A DNA stretch of 21,535 bases from Microcaldota archaeon (GTDB lineage Archaea; Micrarchaeota; Micrarchaeia; Anstonellales; Anstonellaceae), in assembly GCA_026414325.1 (NCBI GenBank), contig JAOAJF010000012.1, forward strand, positions 1 to 21,535, read 5' to 3'. The notes under the pieces were generated by a model. That model was not told the DNA's origin, did no database searches, and was given only the letters and a program-made list of their open reading frames with translations. This document shows, piece after piece, positions 1 to 6,841 of this stretch (position 1 is its first letter; each line of letters starts with the position of its first letter). The position numbers and the translations under genes were made by a program.

Positions 1-1
1 G

Positions 2-472
2 ATTACATTCTTAGCTATAATAAAGTATGTTGCACCTCTATTAATTCAAATTGGACTGATACTTAGAATAATACCTTATAGTAGAGGTACTGGGGCATTA
101 TTGATAGCTATTGGAATAGGGTTTTTTGCAGTATATCCCATCTCGTTGGCTTTGATGCTTTCATTACAACCACCAGGAGCATCTTGCACAGAGTTTGTTC
201 CTCCACCAATAATGCAAAAAATGGTTGAAGAAAATAATTTGGCGGACATAAATGCTTTAATTCAGCAAACAAATTTTGTTATTTTAGGTCATCAAAACGA
301 AATAGAATACAAAGTTTCTAAAGTAAAGACATATGCAGCTATGCTGTTTTTACAAGCAGTGGTCTTACCAGTAGCAAGCTTAACTATAGTGTTTACATTT
401 ACTAGACAACTTTCAAATATTTTAGGTGCTGACTTAAATGAGATAGGTAGAGGATTAATAAAATTAATATAA
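2..472 (+). CDS. Multi-spanning membrane protein, C-terminal part (cut by left edge)
   Basis: The frame is open from the first bases of the window, so the gene begins to the left; 156 residues are visible. An internal ATG at 101 is an unlikely start because the upstream codons continue a hydrophobic segment. Visible architecture: a helix (about residues 3-24), a short Pro/Ser/Arg turn, a helix containing ALLIAIGIGFFAVYPISLAL, a loop of about 60 residues with one Cys and a PPP stretch, then a last helix (about 112-135) and a short polar tail ending GRGLIKLI. The layout recalls archaeal membrane proteins of unknown function and is loosely like TrbL/VirB6-type channel proteins, but I cannot assign it to a family. 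Its TAA overlaps an ATG at 472 that opens only a 15-codon frame; the next real gene starts about 28 bp downstream, so the two are probably cotranscribed. Confidence 0.7.
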   Translation: MTFLAIIKYVAPLLIQIGLILRIIPYSRGTGALLIAIGIGFFAVYPISLALMLSLQPPGASCTEFVPPPIMQKMVEENNLADINALIQQTNFVILGHQNEIEYKVSKVKTYAAMLFLQAVVLPVASLTIVFTFTRQLSNILGADLNEIGRGLIKLI

Positions 473-499
473 TGATTAAAAAAATAGAAAAGTTTAGAA

Positions 500-1057
500 G
501 TGATTTTATTGATAGATAAAAAATTATTGTTAGGGATTGCAATTGGGACCATATTGAGCTTAATGATTTTTCTTTTTGTTTTAGAATATCAAAGTGGTAA
601 GTGCTTAAATAGTGCTGAAGAAGTTTTTTCACCAGCTGCAAAGGAAAAAATTATAGGGCTTATAAAAGAAGCAAAGGAGAGCATAGATCTGGAAATTTAT
701 ATTTTAAGTGATAAAGATATCATTTACCATTTAGTTGAGAGTGCTAGCAGAGGAGTAAAAATTAGAATAATACTTGAACATAGAGTAGAATTAGATATTT
801 CTAAAGTTATTGAGGCCCTTGAACATGAGAATATTCAAATAAGATTTTCTCCTCAGCAATATAAATTAATGCATTCAAAAATGATGATTATTGATAGAAA
901 AAAAGTTTTGGTTGGCTCTATTAATTTTTCAAGAAGTGCCTTGGAATCAAATAAAGAAAGTGCTATTATTGTAGAGGGAAAAATAGTAAAAAAATATTTG
1001 GAAAATTTTGAAAATGACTGGAGAGAAGGACAGATAATAAATCCAATAAAAAAATAA
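500..1057 (+). CDS. Membrane-anchored phospholipase D-like (single-HKD, Nuc-type) protein
   Basis: A 185-residue protein with an N-terminal hydrophobic anchor (about residues 9-28) followed by one PLD domain. The HKD signature is intact: H125-S-K127-x4-D132, followed by G139-S140-x-N142. A single HKD in a short protein is typical of Nuc-type nucleases or phosphodiesterases, which form a two-HKD active site by dimerising; two-HKD phospholipid synthases are much longer. The domain probably faces outward behind the membrane anchor, so substrate (nucleic acid or lipid) is open. The start is uncertain: GTG at 500 is the first possible start after an in-frame TAG at 485; TTG at 509, preceded by GTGAT, is the alternative. 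It lies just downstream of the membrane protein gene on the left edge and converges on the glycogen synthase gene with a 13-bp gap. Confidence 0.8.
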   Translation: MILLIDKKLLLGIAIGTILSLMIFLFVLEYQSGKCLNSAEEVFSPAAKEKIIGLIKEAKESIDLEIYILSDKDIIYHLVESASRGVKIRIILEHRVELDISKVIEALEHENIQIRFSPQQYKLMHSKMMIIDRKKVLVGSINFSRSALESNKESAIIVEGKIVKKYLENFENDWREGQIINPIKK

Positions 1058-1079
1058 ATTAGTTATTTAGTTATTTTTT
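1048..1079. terminator. Convergent oligo-T terminator pair
   Basis: Between the convergent PLD-like gene and glycogen synthase gene. On the + strand T6 (1074-1079) begins 16 nt past the PLD stop and is followed by a T5 run at 1082-1086. On the - strand T7 (1054-1048) begins 17 nt past the glycogen synthase stop. Each T tract lies inside the last codons of the opposing gene. Archaeal RNA polymerase terminates at oligo-T without needing a hairpin, so both tracts are plausible terminators; this is inference from position and composition. Confidence 0.4.
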
Positions 1080-3080
1080 GCTTTTTGTTTTCAATTTCTT
1101 TTTTTGTTCTTTTTTATTTTTAGAGTTGTGTTTGTGGTCTTTTTCTTTTTCTTCATATAGAACAAAACTTAGTTTTTCTTTTGCAGATAGAAGAGGATTA
1201 GAAAATTTTCCTATAGCTAGAGCCTGAGGATAGAATTTTCTATCAGATGTAAAAAATTTTTCTACTGCCAGGTTATAAGCCTGGACATAGTTTTTTACAA
1301 GCTCAGCCCAGTCAAATAATTTTGTCATTTTAAATGCTTCTTCTTTTCTTTTAAATAATTCTTCTGGTTCACTGTAATATAGATCTATAAAAAAGTTTCC
1401 CAAATCTTGAGCTATTTTTTCATCGCTTTGATTTAAATTTAGAATTTTTATTGCTTTTTCATTATAAAGTTTTGATGATAGTAGATATCTTCCAAATCCT
1501 GCCCAATTAGTAGAAACTGCTATATTACATTTTAATGCTGCTTCTAAGGGAGTATAACCAAATGGCTCATATCTGGAAGGAAAAACACCAACATCCATTC
1601 CAGCAATAACATCAGAATAATTCATATTAATTAAACCATCATTTGGATTTAGATAAGTTGGATAGAATAAAACCTTTACTGGATTAGAAGAGGAGTTGTT
1701 CAACCCTTCTTTTAAACAAGTTAGAATTATCTGATCGTTTGGATAATTTAGATCAAATAAAGATATTGGCGGATCTTTTGATTCTTTTACAAAATTTTTT
1801 AGCATTGCTTTTAAATCATAGTAGAGATTTTCGTTTTTTGTATTCTCGACTCTTTCTATTATATTAGGATAATGTTTTTTTGGAGAAATTTTTGGAAGTG
1901 CATCTAAAATTTCACTTATTTTATCTATTAGAAGATAATTTTTTATTACTGAAACCTTTGGTCCTGAAATTGAAGATGGGGTAAAAACAAAGGCTATAAT
2001 TTGTTTATCTTTTTTTGTACCTTTTGTTCTAATTTCTTTGTTTGCATAAGATAGACCCTTAAGAAAAATGTCAAAACCTTTATTTTTAAATTCGTATCTT
2101 CCTGAGATAAAAACTAAGAGTGCATTATCGTATCTGGCAGTAAAGTAAGGTAAAAATACACCCTCTGCTAATTGTAATAATTCGGCTCGTACATAATTAG
2201 CTAAGTTTTTTATTTCTGATTCATGAATTGAGTTTTCTAGGTCTATTCCATTTATAGTTATTTTATCTGGATAAAGACCTAAAATATAACGAGCCTCCTG
2301 ACCCACTACATCTGAGACACAGGTAAAAACATCTGCTTTTTTTGCTGCTTGAACCTCAAGCTGATGTTTTCCTTCAACTCTAAGTTCATAGGCTTTTGAT
2401 AATTCTATTGGAGTAACAGAGGTAGTTGCTAAAGAAAGTACATCCACTCCTGTTGCTGAAAGAGTTCTTCCAAGCACAGTTGCATGAGTTGTAAAAACAC
2501 AAGCTATTGGAAGGTTCTTTAATTTACAATAAAGTAAAGCAGCACCAGTAATCCATTCATGAAATTGACCCACTACTTTTTTTGTTTTGAATTCTTCGCT
2601 GTTTAGTATTTTTTCTAATAGAATACCAACAGCCCACCCCCAAGCAACATTTTCACTAAAATCCCAAGATTTTTCCATTAAGGAATCTATTGTAAAATAC
2701 CTCCATAATTGGTATTTAATATAATTTAGCTGTATATCATGGCGATTAGTGCCATTATCGTCAGTATATTCTACCAATTTAGAAGAAAATTGTTTTGCAT
2801 CTACTAAGATTGTTGGTGCATTTTCAGCATATAGCCAAAGACCATAGTAACAATATATTCCGTGTTGAGCTAATTCATCAAAAATCTTTTTTAAATAAGA
2901 AGGTGGGGAGAGCAATTTTACTTCTTGTGTACAGCGCTCGTCATAAAAACCAATATAATAATAAGAATTTGGATAATATTTTTGAATATAGCTGGATTTT
3001 GTTTTTATTACAGTGTAAATTCCACCTATTTTTCTTGCAACTTCTGAAGAAATTTCAAAAACAACTAAGTTGTTAGACAT
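1071..3080 (-). CDS. Glycogen synthase, GT3 (eukaryotic GYS-like) family
   Basis: Transfers glucose from a sugar nucleotide (UDP-glucose in characterised GT3 enzymes) to the non-reducing end of an alpha-1,4-glucan; cytosolic. 669 residues, close to the roughly 700 of eukaryotic GYS. The N-terminal half shows EISSEVARKIGGIYTVIKTK (9-28, KxGG loop), FHEW (173-176), VFTTHATVLGR (195-205) and the block HQLEVQAAKKADVFTCVSD (239-257), all GT3 hallmarks rather than GT5 (bacterial GlgA) ones. The C-terminal half has SGRYEFKNKG (326-335) and the nucleotide-sugar motif RYEPFGYTPLE (503-513) with E505 and E513, then NWAGFG (525-530). The last 25 or so residues are a Lys-rich tail. ATG at 3080 has no clear Shine-Dalgarno. 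Lies 24 bp downstream of the ECF-like membrane protein gene on the same strand. No branching enzyme or phosphorylase is visible in the window. Confidence 0.88.
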   Translation of the reverse strand: MSNNLVVFEISSEVARKIGGIYTVIKTKSSYIQKYYPNSYYYIGFYDERCTQEVKLLSPPSYLKKIFDELAQHGIYCYYGLWLYAENAPTILVDAKQFSSKLVEYTDDNGTNRHDIQLNYIKYQLWRYFTIDSLMEKSWDFSENVAWGWAVGILLEKILNSEEFKTKKVVGQFHEWITGAALLYCKLKNLPIACVFTTHATVLGRTLSATGVDVLSLATTSVTPIELSKAYELRVEGKHQLEVQAAKKADVFTCVSDVVGQEARYILGLYPDKITINGIDLENSIHESEIKNLANYVRAELLQLAEGVFLPYFTARYDNALLVFISGRYEFKNKGFDIFLKGLSYANKEIRTKGTKKDKQIIAFVFTPSSISGPKVSVIKNYLLIDKISEILDALPKISPKKHYPNIIERVENTKNENLYYDLKAMLKNFVKESKDPPISLFDLNYPNDQIILTCLKEGLNNSSSNPVKVLFYPTYLNPNDGLINMNYSDVIAGMDVGVFPSRYEPFGYTPLEAALKCNIAVSTNWAGFGRYLLSSKLYNEKAIKILNLNQSDEKIAQDLGNFFIDLYYSEPEELFKRKEEAFKMTKLFDWAELVKNYVQAYNLAVEKFFTSDRKFYPQALAIGKFSNPLLSAKEKLSFVLYEEKEKDHKHNSKNKKEQKKKLKTKSKK

Positions 3081-3104
3081 AAAAAAACTACAACTATATT
3101 ATTT

Positions 3105-3818
3105 TTATTTGTTTCTTTTTTGTTTTTCCAGATAGGGAACAAAAATTGGTTGTTTTTTAAAGTATCTTAAAAATATGAAATTGTTTAGAATAGAAAGAAG
3201 TTTTAATGCTCCTAAATAGGATATAGCCATTCCTGAAGCAAAAATAAGTCTTTCAATAGCAACTATTGGAATTAAGGCTAGCCAAAATTCTGGATTTGCA
3301 GAAGAAACAAAATAAATCCAAATTACTGAACCGATAGCATGTTGAGAAAAAGTAGAGCCTAAAGCCCTAAAAAAAACATTTGAAATAGGAAGAAAGCTAA
3401 CTATGATTGGAATAAACCAATAGAGAGAAAAAAGCCAAGCTTGCTGGCCAACTGGATGGAGTACAAATAAGAAGATACAACTTAGAACTATTAAAGAATT
3501 TAAAATATTGTTTTTTTTACTCTGCTGAAAGGTTGCAAAAAAATATGCTGCAAAGATTGGAGGAATAAAACGCAATAAAGTAACAAGGTCCAAAGGTGCA
3601 GAAGAAAAAAAAGTTCCAAAAATTTTAGCCACTAGCAAAATAATTATTCCTTGAATTGGGCCTAAAAAAGCTGCTGGTAATGGAGCAAAAAATTCAAATA
3701 AAGTAAAGGTCTGGCCAGAAGAGCCCCAAACCTTTGAGATAGAAATATTTGAAGCTAGTATAGAAAGAGCAATAAAAAAGAGTATTAAGGCTAACTCCTT
3801 ATCATTAAACTTTAGCAT
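3105..3818 (-). CDS. ECF transporter S-component-like membrane protein
   Basis: A 237-residue, very hydrophobic protein with about six transmembrane segments. The N-terminal helix is followed by a Gly/Pro-rich stretch (FEFFAPLPAAFLGPIQG) leading into a long hydrophobic run and a conserved-looking LRFIPPIFAAYFFA helix, an arrangement typical of small substrate-binding S components of energy-coupling factor importers. The substrate is not readable from sequence, and no ECF ATPase or T component is nearby, so it may use a shared energising module or belong to a look-alike family. The short C-terminal tail is basic. It is first in an apparent two-gene - strand unit with glycogen synthase 24 bp downstream, and is divergent from the membrane protein at 3911. 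The family assignment is from general pattern, not a diagnostic motif. Confidence 0.55.
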   Translation of the reverse strand: MLKFNDKELALILFFIALSILASNISISKVWGSSGQTFTLFEFFAPLPAAFLGPIQGIIILLVAKIFGTFFSSAPLDLVTLLRFIPPIFAAYFFATFQQSKKNNILNSLIVLSCIFLFVLHPVGQQAWLFSLYWFIPIIVSFLPISNVFFRALGSTFSQHAIGSVIWIYFVSSANPEFWLALIPIVAIERLIFASGMAISYLGALKLLSILNNFIFLRYFKKQPIFVPYLEKQKRNK

Positions 3819-3846
3819 TTATATCCTACAAAAATAATGAAACAGA

Positions 3847-3858
3847 ATATTTAAAAAT
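3847..3858 (-). promoter_or_regulatory. TATA-like box for the ECF-like gene
   Basis: On the - strand this reads ATTTTTAAATAT, centred about 34 bp before the ATG at 3818, which predicts a leader of only about 8 nt. It lies in a 92-bp divergent intergenic region. Confidence 0.35.
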
Positions 3859-3880
3859 GTTCAGAAAGCTTTAGAGCTAA

Positions 3881-3890
3881 ATTTAAAAAT
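3881..3890 (+). promoter_or_regulatory. TATA-like box for the membrane protein at 3911
   Basis: The sequence atttaaaaat is centred about 26 bp upstream of the ATG at 3911. Archaeal transcription starts about 25-27 bp after the TATA centre, so this predicts a leaderless mRNA. No Shine-Dalgarno precedes the ATG. Confidence 0.45.
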
Positions 3891-3910
3891 CTAAAAAAAG
3901 AAAAAATTTT

Positions 3911-4663
3911 ATGAAAACTATACTTAGATATACAATAGATATATATAAAAAGAATTTTTTTATTGTACTACTAGCTCTTTTACCAGGTTTAGTGGCTTTT
4001 ATAACTCCACTAATTATTAATGCTATAAATAAAGCAAATCCACTATATTTTTCCTTAGGAGCAATTTTTCTTCGAACAGGAAGAATAATAGATATCACTG
4101 CTGGAGATTTCTTTTTGTTAATAATTCCTCTGGCAATAAGTTTGTATTTACTGAGTTTTGCAATTGTGTCAATTAATTTTATTGTAAAAATGCAGCGTAC
4201 TTTAAGAAAAATAGGGACTGAAGAGATAAAAAAAATTACTACTTATACTAATTCTTTATTTTTAATTTTTTTGGCAGTAATACTCATCGATTTTATAATT
4301 CAGCTTCTAACTTTTGGCAACGAATTAAGCGTTTATATAAGCTCCTTATTTAGAATTTTGGCTGGGGTACTTATTTTATTTGCACCATCTGCTATCGTGA
4401 TAGATGAAGAGAGAATAATAAATGCTCTTAAAAAAAGTTATAGAATAACTGCTCAAAAACCAATTTTAATTTTACAAATTTTACTTTTAGTTTTAGTGTT
4501 CTTAAGTTTAATGGATTATATTGTTTTTACTATATTGGAATTTTTTGGACTTTATCTTCTTGCTCCGCTAATAATTGCATTAATAAATTGCTTGATAGTA
4601 GTGCCATTTCTTTTGATTATGCTTACTCAGATTTACATAAGTAAGTATACTATTTTAGTATAA
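3911..4663 (+). CDS. Six-helix integral membrane protein of unknown function
   Basis: A 250-residue hydrophobic protein. Helices are visible at about residues 14-37, 66-92, 112-134, 140-160, 184-212 and 216-245, with a short amphipathic N-terminus (TIDIYKKNFF). The pair IVIDEERIINALKKSYRIT (about 162-180) between helices 4 and 5 resembles the cytosolic loop seen in archaeal and bacterial membrane proteins of the broad DUF4013/DUF975-like type, where a similar EE..I.ALKKSY motif occurs. There are no catalytic motifs, so I give no function. It has its own promoter and is divergent from the ECF-like gene; the next gene (MEMO) is 56 bp downstream with another possible promoter between them. Confidence 0.7.
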   Translation: MKTILRYTIDIYKKNFFIVLLALLPGLVAFITPLIINAINKANPLYFSLGAIFLRTGRIIDITAGDFFLLIIPLAISLYLLSFAIVSINFIVKMQRTLRKIGTEEIKKITTYTNSLFLIFLAVILIDFIIQLLTFGNELSVYISSLFRILAGVLILFAPSAIVIDEERIINALKKSYRITAQKPILILQILLLVLVFLSLMDYIVFTILEFFGLYLLAPLIIALINCLIVVPFLLIMLTQIYISKYTILV

Positions 4664-4687
4664 AAAGTAAAAAAATAAAAAGAGTAA

Positions 4688-4699
4688 GAATAATAAAGT
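4688..4699 (+). promoter_or_regulatory. TATA-like box before the MEMO gene
   Basis: The sequence aataataaagtc is centred about 26 bp before the ATG at 4720. It resembles the mre11 box at 12256 (aatataaag). It would give a leaderless transcript for the seven-gene + strand run. Confidence 0.4.
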
Positions 4700-4719
4700 C
4701 TACTTGCAATTATTTTTCT

Positions 4720-5550
4720 ATGAGACAGCCTGCTGTTGCTGGGTTGTTCTATCCTGCTAGTTCGGCAGTGTTAGAACGAGAAGTAAAATATTTACTGCAA
4801 AGTGCTAAAAGCAATAAAATTGTTCCAAGCGATATTATAATAAGCCCACATGCTGGTTATATCTATTCTGGAAAAACAGCTGCTTTAAGCTTTTTAGCTG
4901 CAGAAAATTTTTTAAAAAAAGAAAATTGCACTGTAATAATAATTGGTCCAAACCATACCGGTCTTGGAAAAAGGATTGCTCTTTCTATGGATGAGTGGCT
5001 CACTTCTCTTGGAAAAATTAGTACAAATCAAAAATTTTGTACTGCCCTTTTAAAAAATTGTATGATAATAGAACAAGATGAGCTGGCTCATCTGCATGAA
5101 CATTCTATAGAGGTTATGCTACCTTTTATTCAAGTAATTAATCCAAAAGCAAAAATAGTTGCTATTTGTTTAGGAATTTATGAAAAAAATTTAACAAAAA
5201 TTGTAGGGCAGGCAATAAGCCAGACTATGAAACAAAAAGAATTTGAAAAAGAAAATTTTGTTGTGGTTGCTTCTTCAGATTTTAGCCATTATTTGGATGG
5301 AGAGAGTGCAAAAAAACTCGACAGCCTTGCCATCGAGCAAATATTAAAACTAAATAATGATGAGTTTGAAAATTTAGTTCTAGCTAAAGATATAAGTATT
5401 TGTGGCCATGAACCAATATCAACAATAATAGAGGTAGCAAAATTACAAGGAAAAAAGAAGGGCGAGCTTTTAAAATATACAAATTCTGGAATTGAGACAA
5501 ATTCCTCTACAGCTAAAGTAGTTGCGTATGCTTCTATAGTTTTTGTCTAA
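4720..5550 (+). CDS. MEMO1 family protein (AmmeMemoRadiSam system protein B)
   Basis: 276 residues, full length for the family. The N-terminus RQPAVAGLFYPA (2-13) is diagnostic. The putative metal site is complete: H44 in ISPHAGYIYSG, H79 in GPNHTGLG and C228 in ICGHEP, matching the two His and one Cys that human MEMO1 uses to bind metal; SSDFSHY (185-191) is also present. The family is related to class III extradiol dioxygenases. Its biochemical role in archaea is unsettled; metal handling or redox is proposed for relatives. From established genome context, archaeal MEMO genes often sit with mevalonate-pathway genes, and here it directly precedes IPP isomerase with 9 bp between stop and start. 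First gene of the run ending at 12163. Confidence 0.93.
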   Translation: MRQPAVAGLFYPASSAVLEREVKYLLQSAKSNKIVPSDIIISPHAGYIYSGKTAALSFLAAENFLKKENCTVIIIGPNHTGLGKRIALSMDEWLTSLGKISTNQKFCTALLKNCMIIEQDELAHLHEHSIEVMLPFIQVINPKAKIVAICLGIYEKNLTKIVGQAISQTMKQKEFEKENFVVVASSDFSHYLDGESAKKLDSLAIEQILKLNNDEFENLVLAKDISICGHEPISTIIEVAKLQGKKKGELLKYTNSGIETNSSTAKVVAYASIVFV

Positions 5551-5554
5551 GGTG
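5551..5554 (+). promoter_or_regulatory. Shine-Dalgarno GGTG for fni
   Basis: GGTG lies 5 nt before the fni ATG, directly after the MEMO stop codon. Similar GTGA elements precede the ATGs at 6605 and 11462, so internal operon genes appear to use Shine-Dalgarno initiation, unlike the apparently leaderless operon heads. Confidence 0.5.
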
Positions 5555-5559
5555 TAAAA

Positions 5560-6594
5560 ATGACTATTTCAAAAAGAAAAGATCAGCATATAAAAATAGC
5601 TAAAAATAAAAATTCACAATACAATAGCACTACTGGCTTTGAAGAGATTGAATTTATTCATTGTGCTCTTCCAGAATTAGATTTAGAAAAAATAGAACTT
5701 CAGACAAATTTTTTAGGAAAAAAAATATCCATGCCTATGATGATAGGAAGCATGACTGGAGGAACAGCACTTGCAAAAAAAATAAACCAGGCTTTGGCAA
5801 AAGCAGCAGAAGAAGAATTAGTTCCGCTAGCACTTGGTTCATACAGACCGCTATTAGAAAATGAAAATGCTGCCTCTAGTTTTATGGTAAGAAAACTCTG
5901 TCCATCAGTGCCATTAATTGCAAATATTGGGGCAGTACAACTAAAGGAATACAACATAGAAAAAATAGAACAAGCTATTAAAAAAACAGAAGCAGATGCA
6001 CTAGCAATTCATTTAAATCCACTTCAGGAATCAATACAGCCCGAAGGCCAGACTAATTTTGAAGGAGTATATCAAAAAATAGCCGAGCTGGCTGATGCTT
6101 TGGATGTGCCAGTAATTGTTAAAGAAACTGGAGCTGGAATAAATTCAGAAGTTGCAAAAAAACTGGCAAATACTGCAATAAAATATGTTGATGTTTCTGG
6201 AAAAGGTGGCACTTCCTGGAGCAAAGTAGAGTATAAAAGAGGTGGAAAGATAACAGGTTTTGAAGAATGGGGCTATAGTACTGCATTGGCAATTGTAGAA
6301 TGTTCTAAATTTATTAAAACGATTGCATCTGGAGGAATAAGAAATGGAATAGATGCTGCAAAAGCGATTGCTTTGGGTGCAGATATGGCTTCTGCCTCTT
6401 GGCCATTTTTAGAAAAACCAGCTCAAAAATTAAAGTTTTTTAAAGAACAACTAAAGAGAGTTATGTTTTTAGTAGGAGCAAAAAATATCGACCAGCTAAA
6501 ACAAGCCCCACTCTTGATATATGGAAAATTAGCCCATGCGATGAGATTAAAAAATATTGCTTTGGCTTACTATGCCCCCAGAACAATAAAATAG
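5560..6594 (+). CDS. fni: Type 2 isopentenyl-diphosphate isomerase (FMN-dependent)
   Basis: Interconverts IPP and DMAPP using reduced FMN and Mg2+, giving the allylic primer for archaeal isoprenoid lipids. The 344-residue length and all key blocks fit: RKDQH (6-10), MIGSMTGG (61-68), HLNPLQE (151-157), QPEG (160-163, Glu for Mg2+), VKETGAG (187-193), DVSGKGGTSW (211-220), SGGIRNG (257-263) and GAD (273-275) of the FMN phosphate site. One deviation is GSYRPLLE (93-100), where most family members have GSQR. A GGTG Shine-Dalgarno (5551-5554) sits 5 nt before the ATG, immediately after the MEMO stop. It acts after the phosphomevalonate kinase and decarboxylase encoded about 9-10 kb away on the other strand. 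Confidence 0.96.
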   Translation: MTISKRKDQHIKIAKNKNSQYNSTTGFEEIEFIHCALPELDLEKIELQTNFLGKKISMPMMIGSMTGGTALAKKINQALAKAAEEELVPLALGSYRPLLENENAASSFMVRKLCPSVPLIANIGAVQLKEYNIEKIEQAIKKTEADALAIHLNPLQESIQPEGQTNFEGVYQKIAELADALDVPVIVKETGAGINSEVAKKLANTAIKYVDVSGKGGTSWSKVEYKRGGKITGFEEWGYSTALAIVECSKFIKTIASGGIRNGIDAAKAIALGADMASASWPFLEKPAQKLKFFKEQLKRVMFLVGAKNIDQLKQAPLLIYGKLAHAMRLKNIALAYYAPRTIK

Positions 6595-6604
6595 TGAATA
6601 AAAC

Positions 6605-6841
6605 ATGGCAAAAAATATAAAAAGATATATGTTTTACTTAGGTTTAGAGTGCGCAAATAAATATAAATTAGCAATTCCATCAATAGTAGTAAAATATACA
6701 ATAAAGCAATTTCCACTACTTGAAAAAAAAGAAATTTTAGGCTATTGCCAAGAAATTTGTAGAAAAATAAACAAAATGAAAGATGTACAAATAAATAAGG
6801 AAATAGAAAAATTAAAGGGAAGAAAATGGATGAAGAAATAA
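6605..6841 (+). CDS. Small protein resembling the N-terminal helical domain of GluRS
   Basis: A 78-residue basic, helical protein. Its residues about 17-57 align without a gap up to, and with a two-residue gap after, the shared QFP motif with residues 18-59 of the neighbouring GluRS: Ala, Tyr, Lys, Ala, Val and Ile positions, then QFP, EIL and a closing IN all coincide. It is therefore probably a free-standing paralogue of the GluRS N-terminal domain, which in archaeal/eukaryotic GluRS and GlnRS is an appended helical domain. GTGA (6594-6597) provides a Shine-Dalgarno 7 nt before the ATG. The 3' end overlaps the gltX start by 16 bp, suggesting translational coupling. Role unknown; a tRNA-binding or GluRS-assembly accessory factor is inference only. 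A spurious ORF is unlikely given the similarity and operon fit. Confidence 0.75.
   Translation: MAKNIKRYMFYLGLECANKYKLAIPSIVVKYTIKQFPLLEKKEILGYCQEICRKINKMKDVQINKEIEKLKGRKWMKK

Noticed and set aside
472..519. A 15-codon frame whose ATG overlaps the TAA of the left-edge gene
   Set aside because: Too short, no hydrophobic or conserved pattern, and it runs into the start of the PLD-like gene in another frame. A leader peptide for coupling cannot be excluded.
5661..5864. Short + strand frame inside fni
   Set aside because: It is Arg/Lys/Ser-rich out-of-frame translation of conserved fni motifs.
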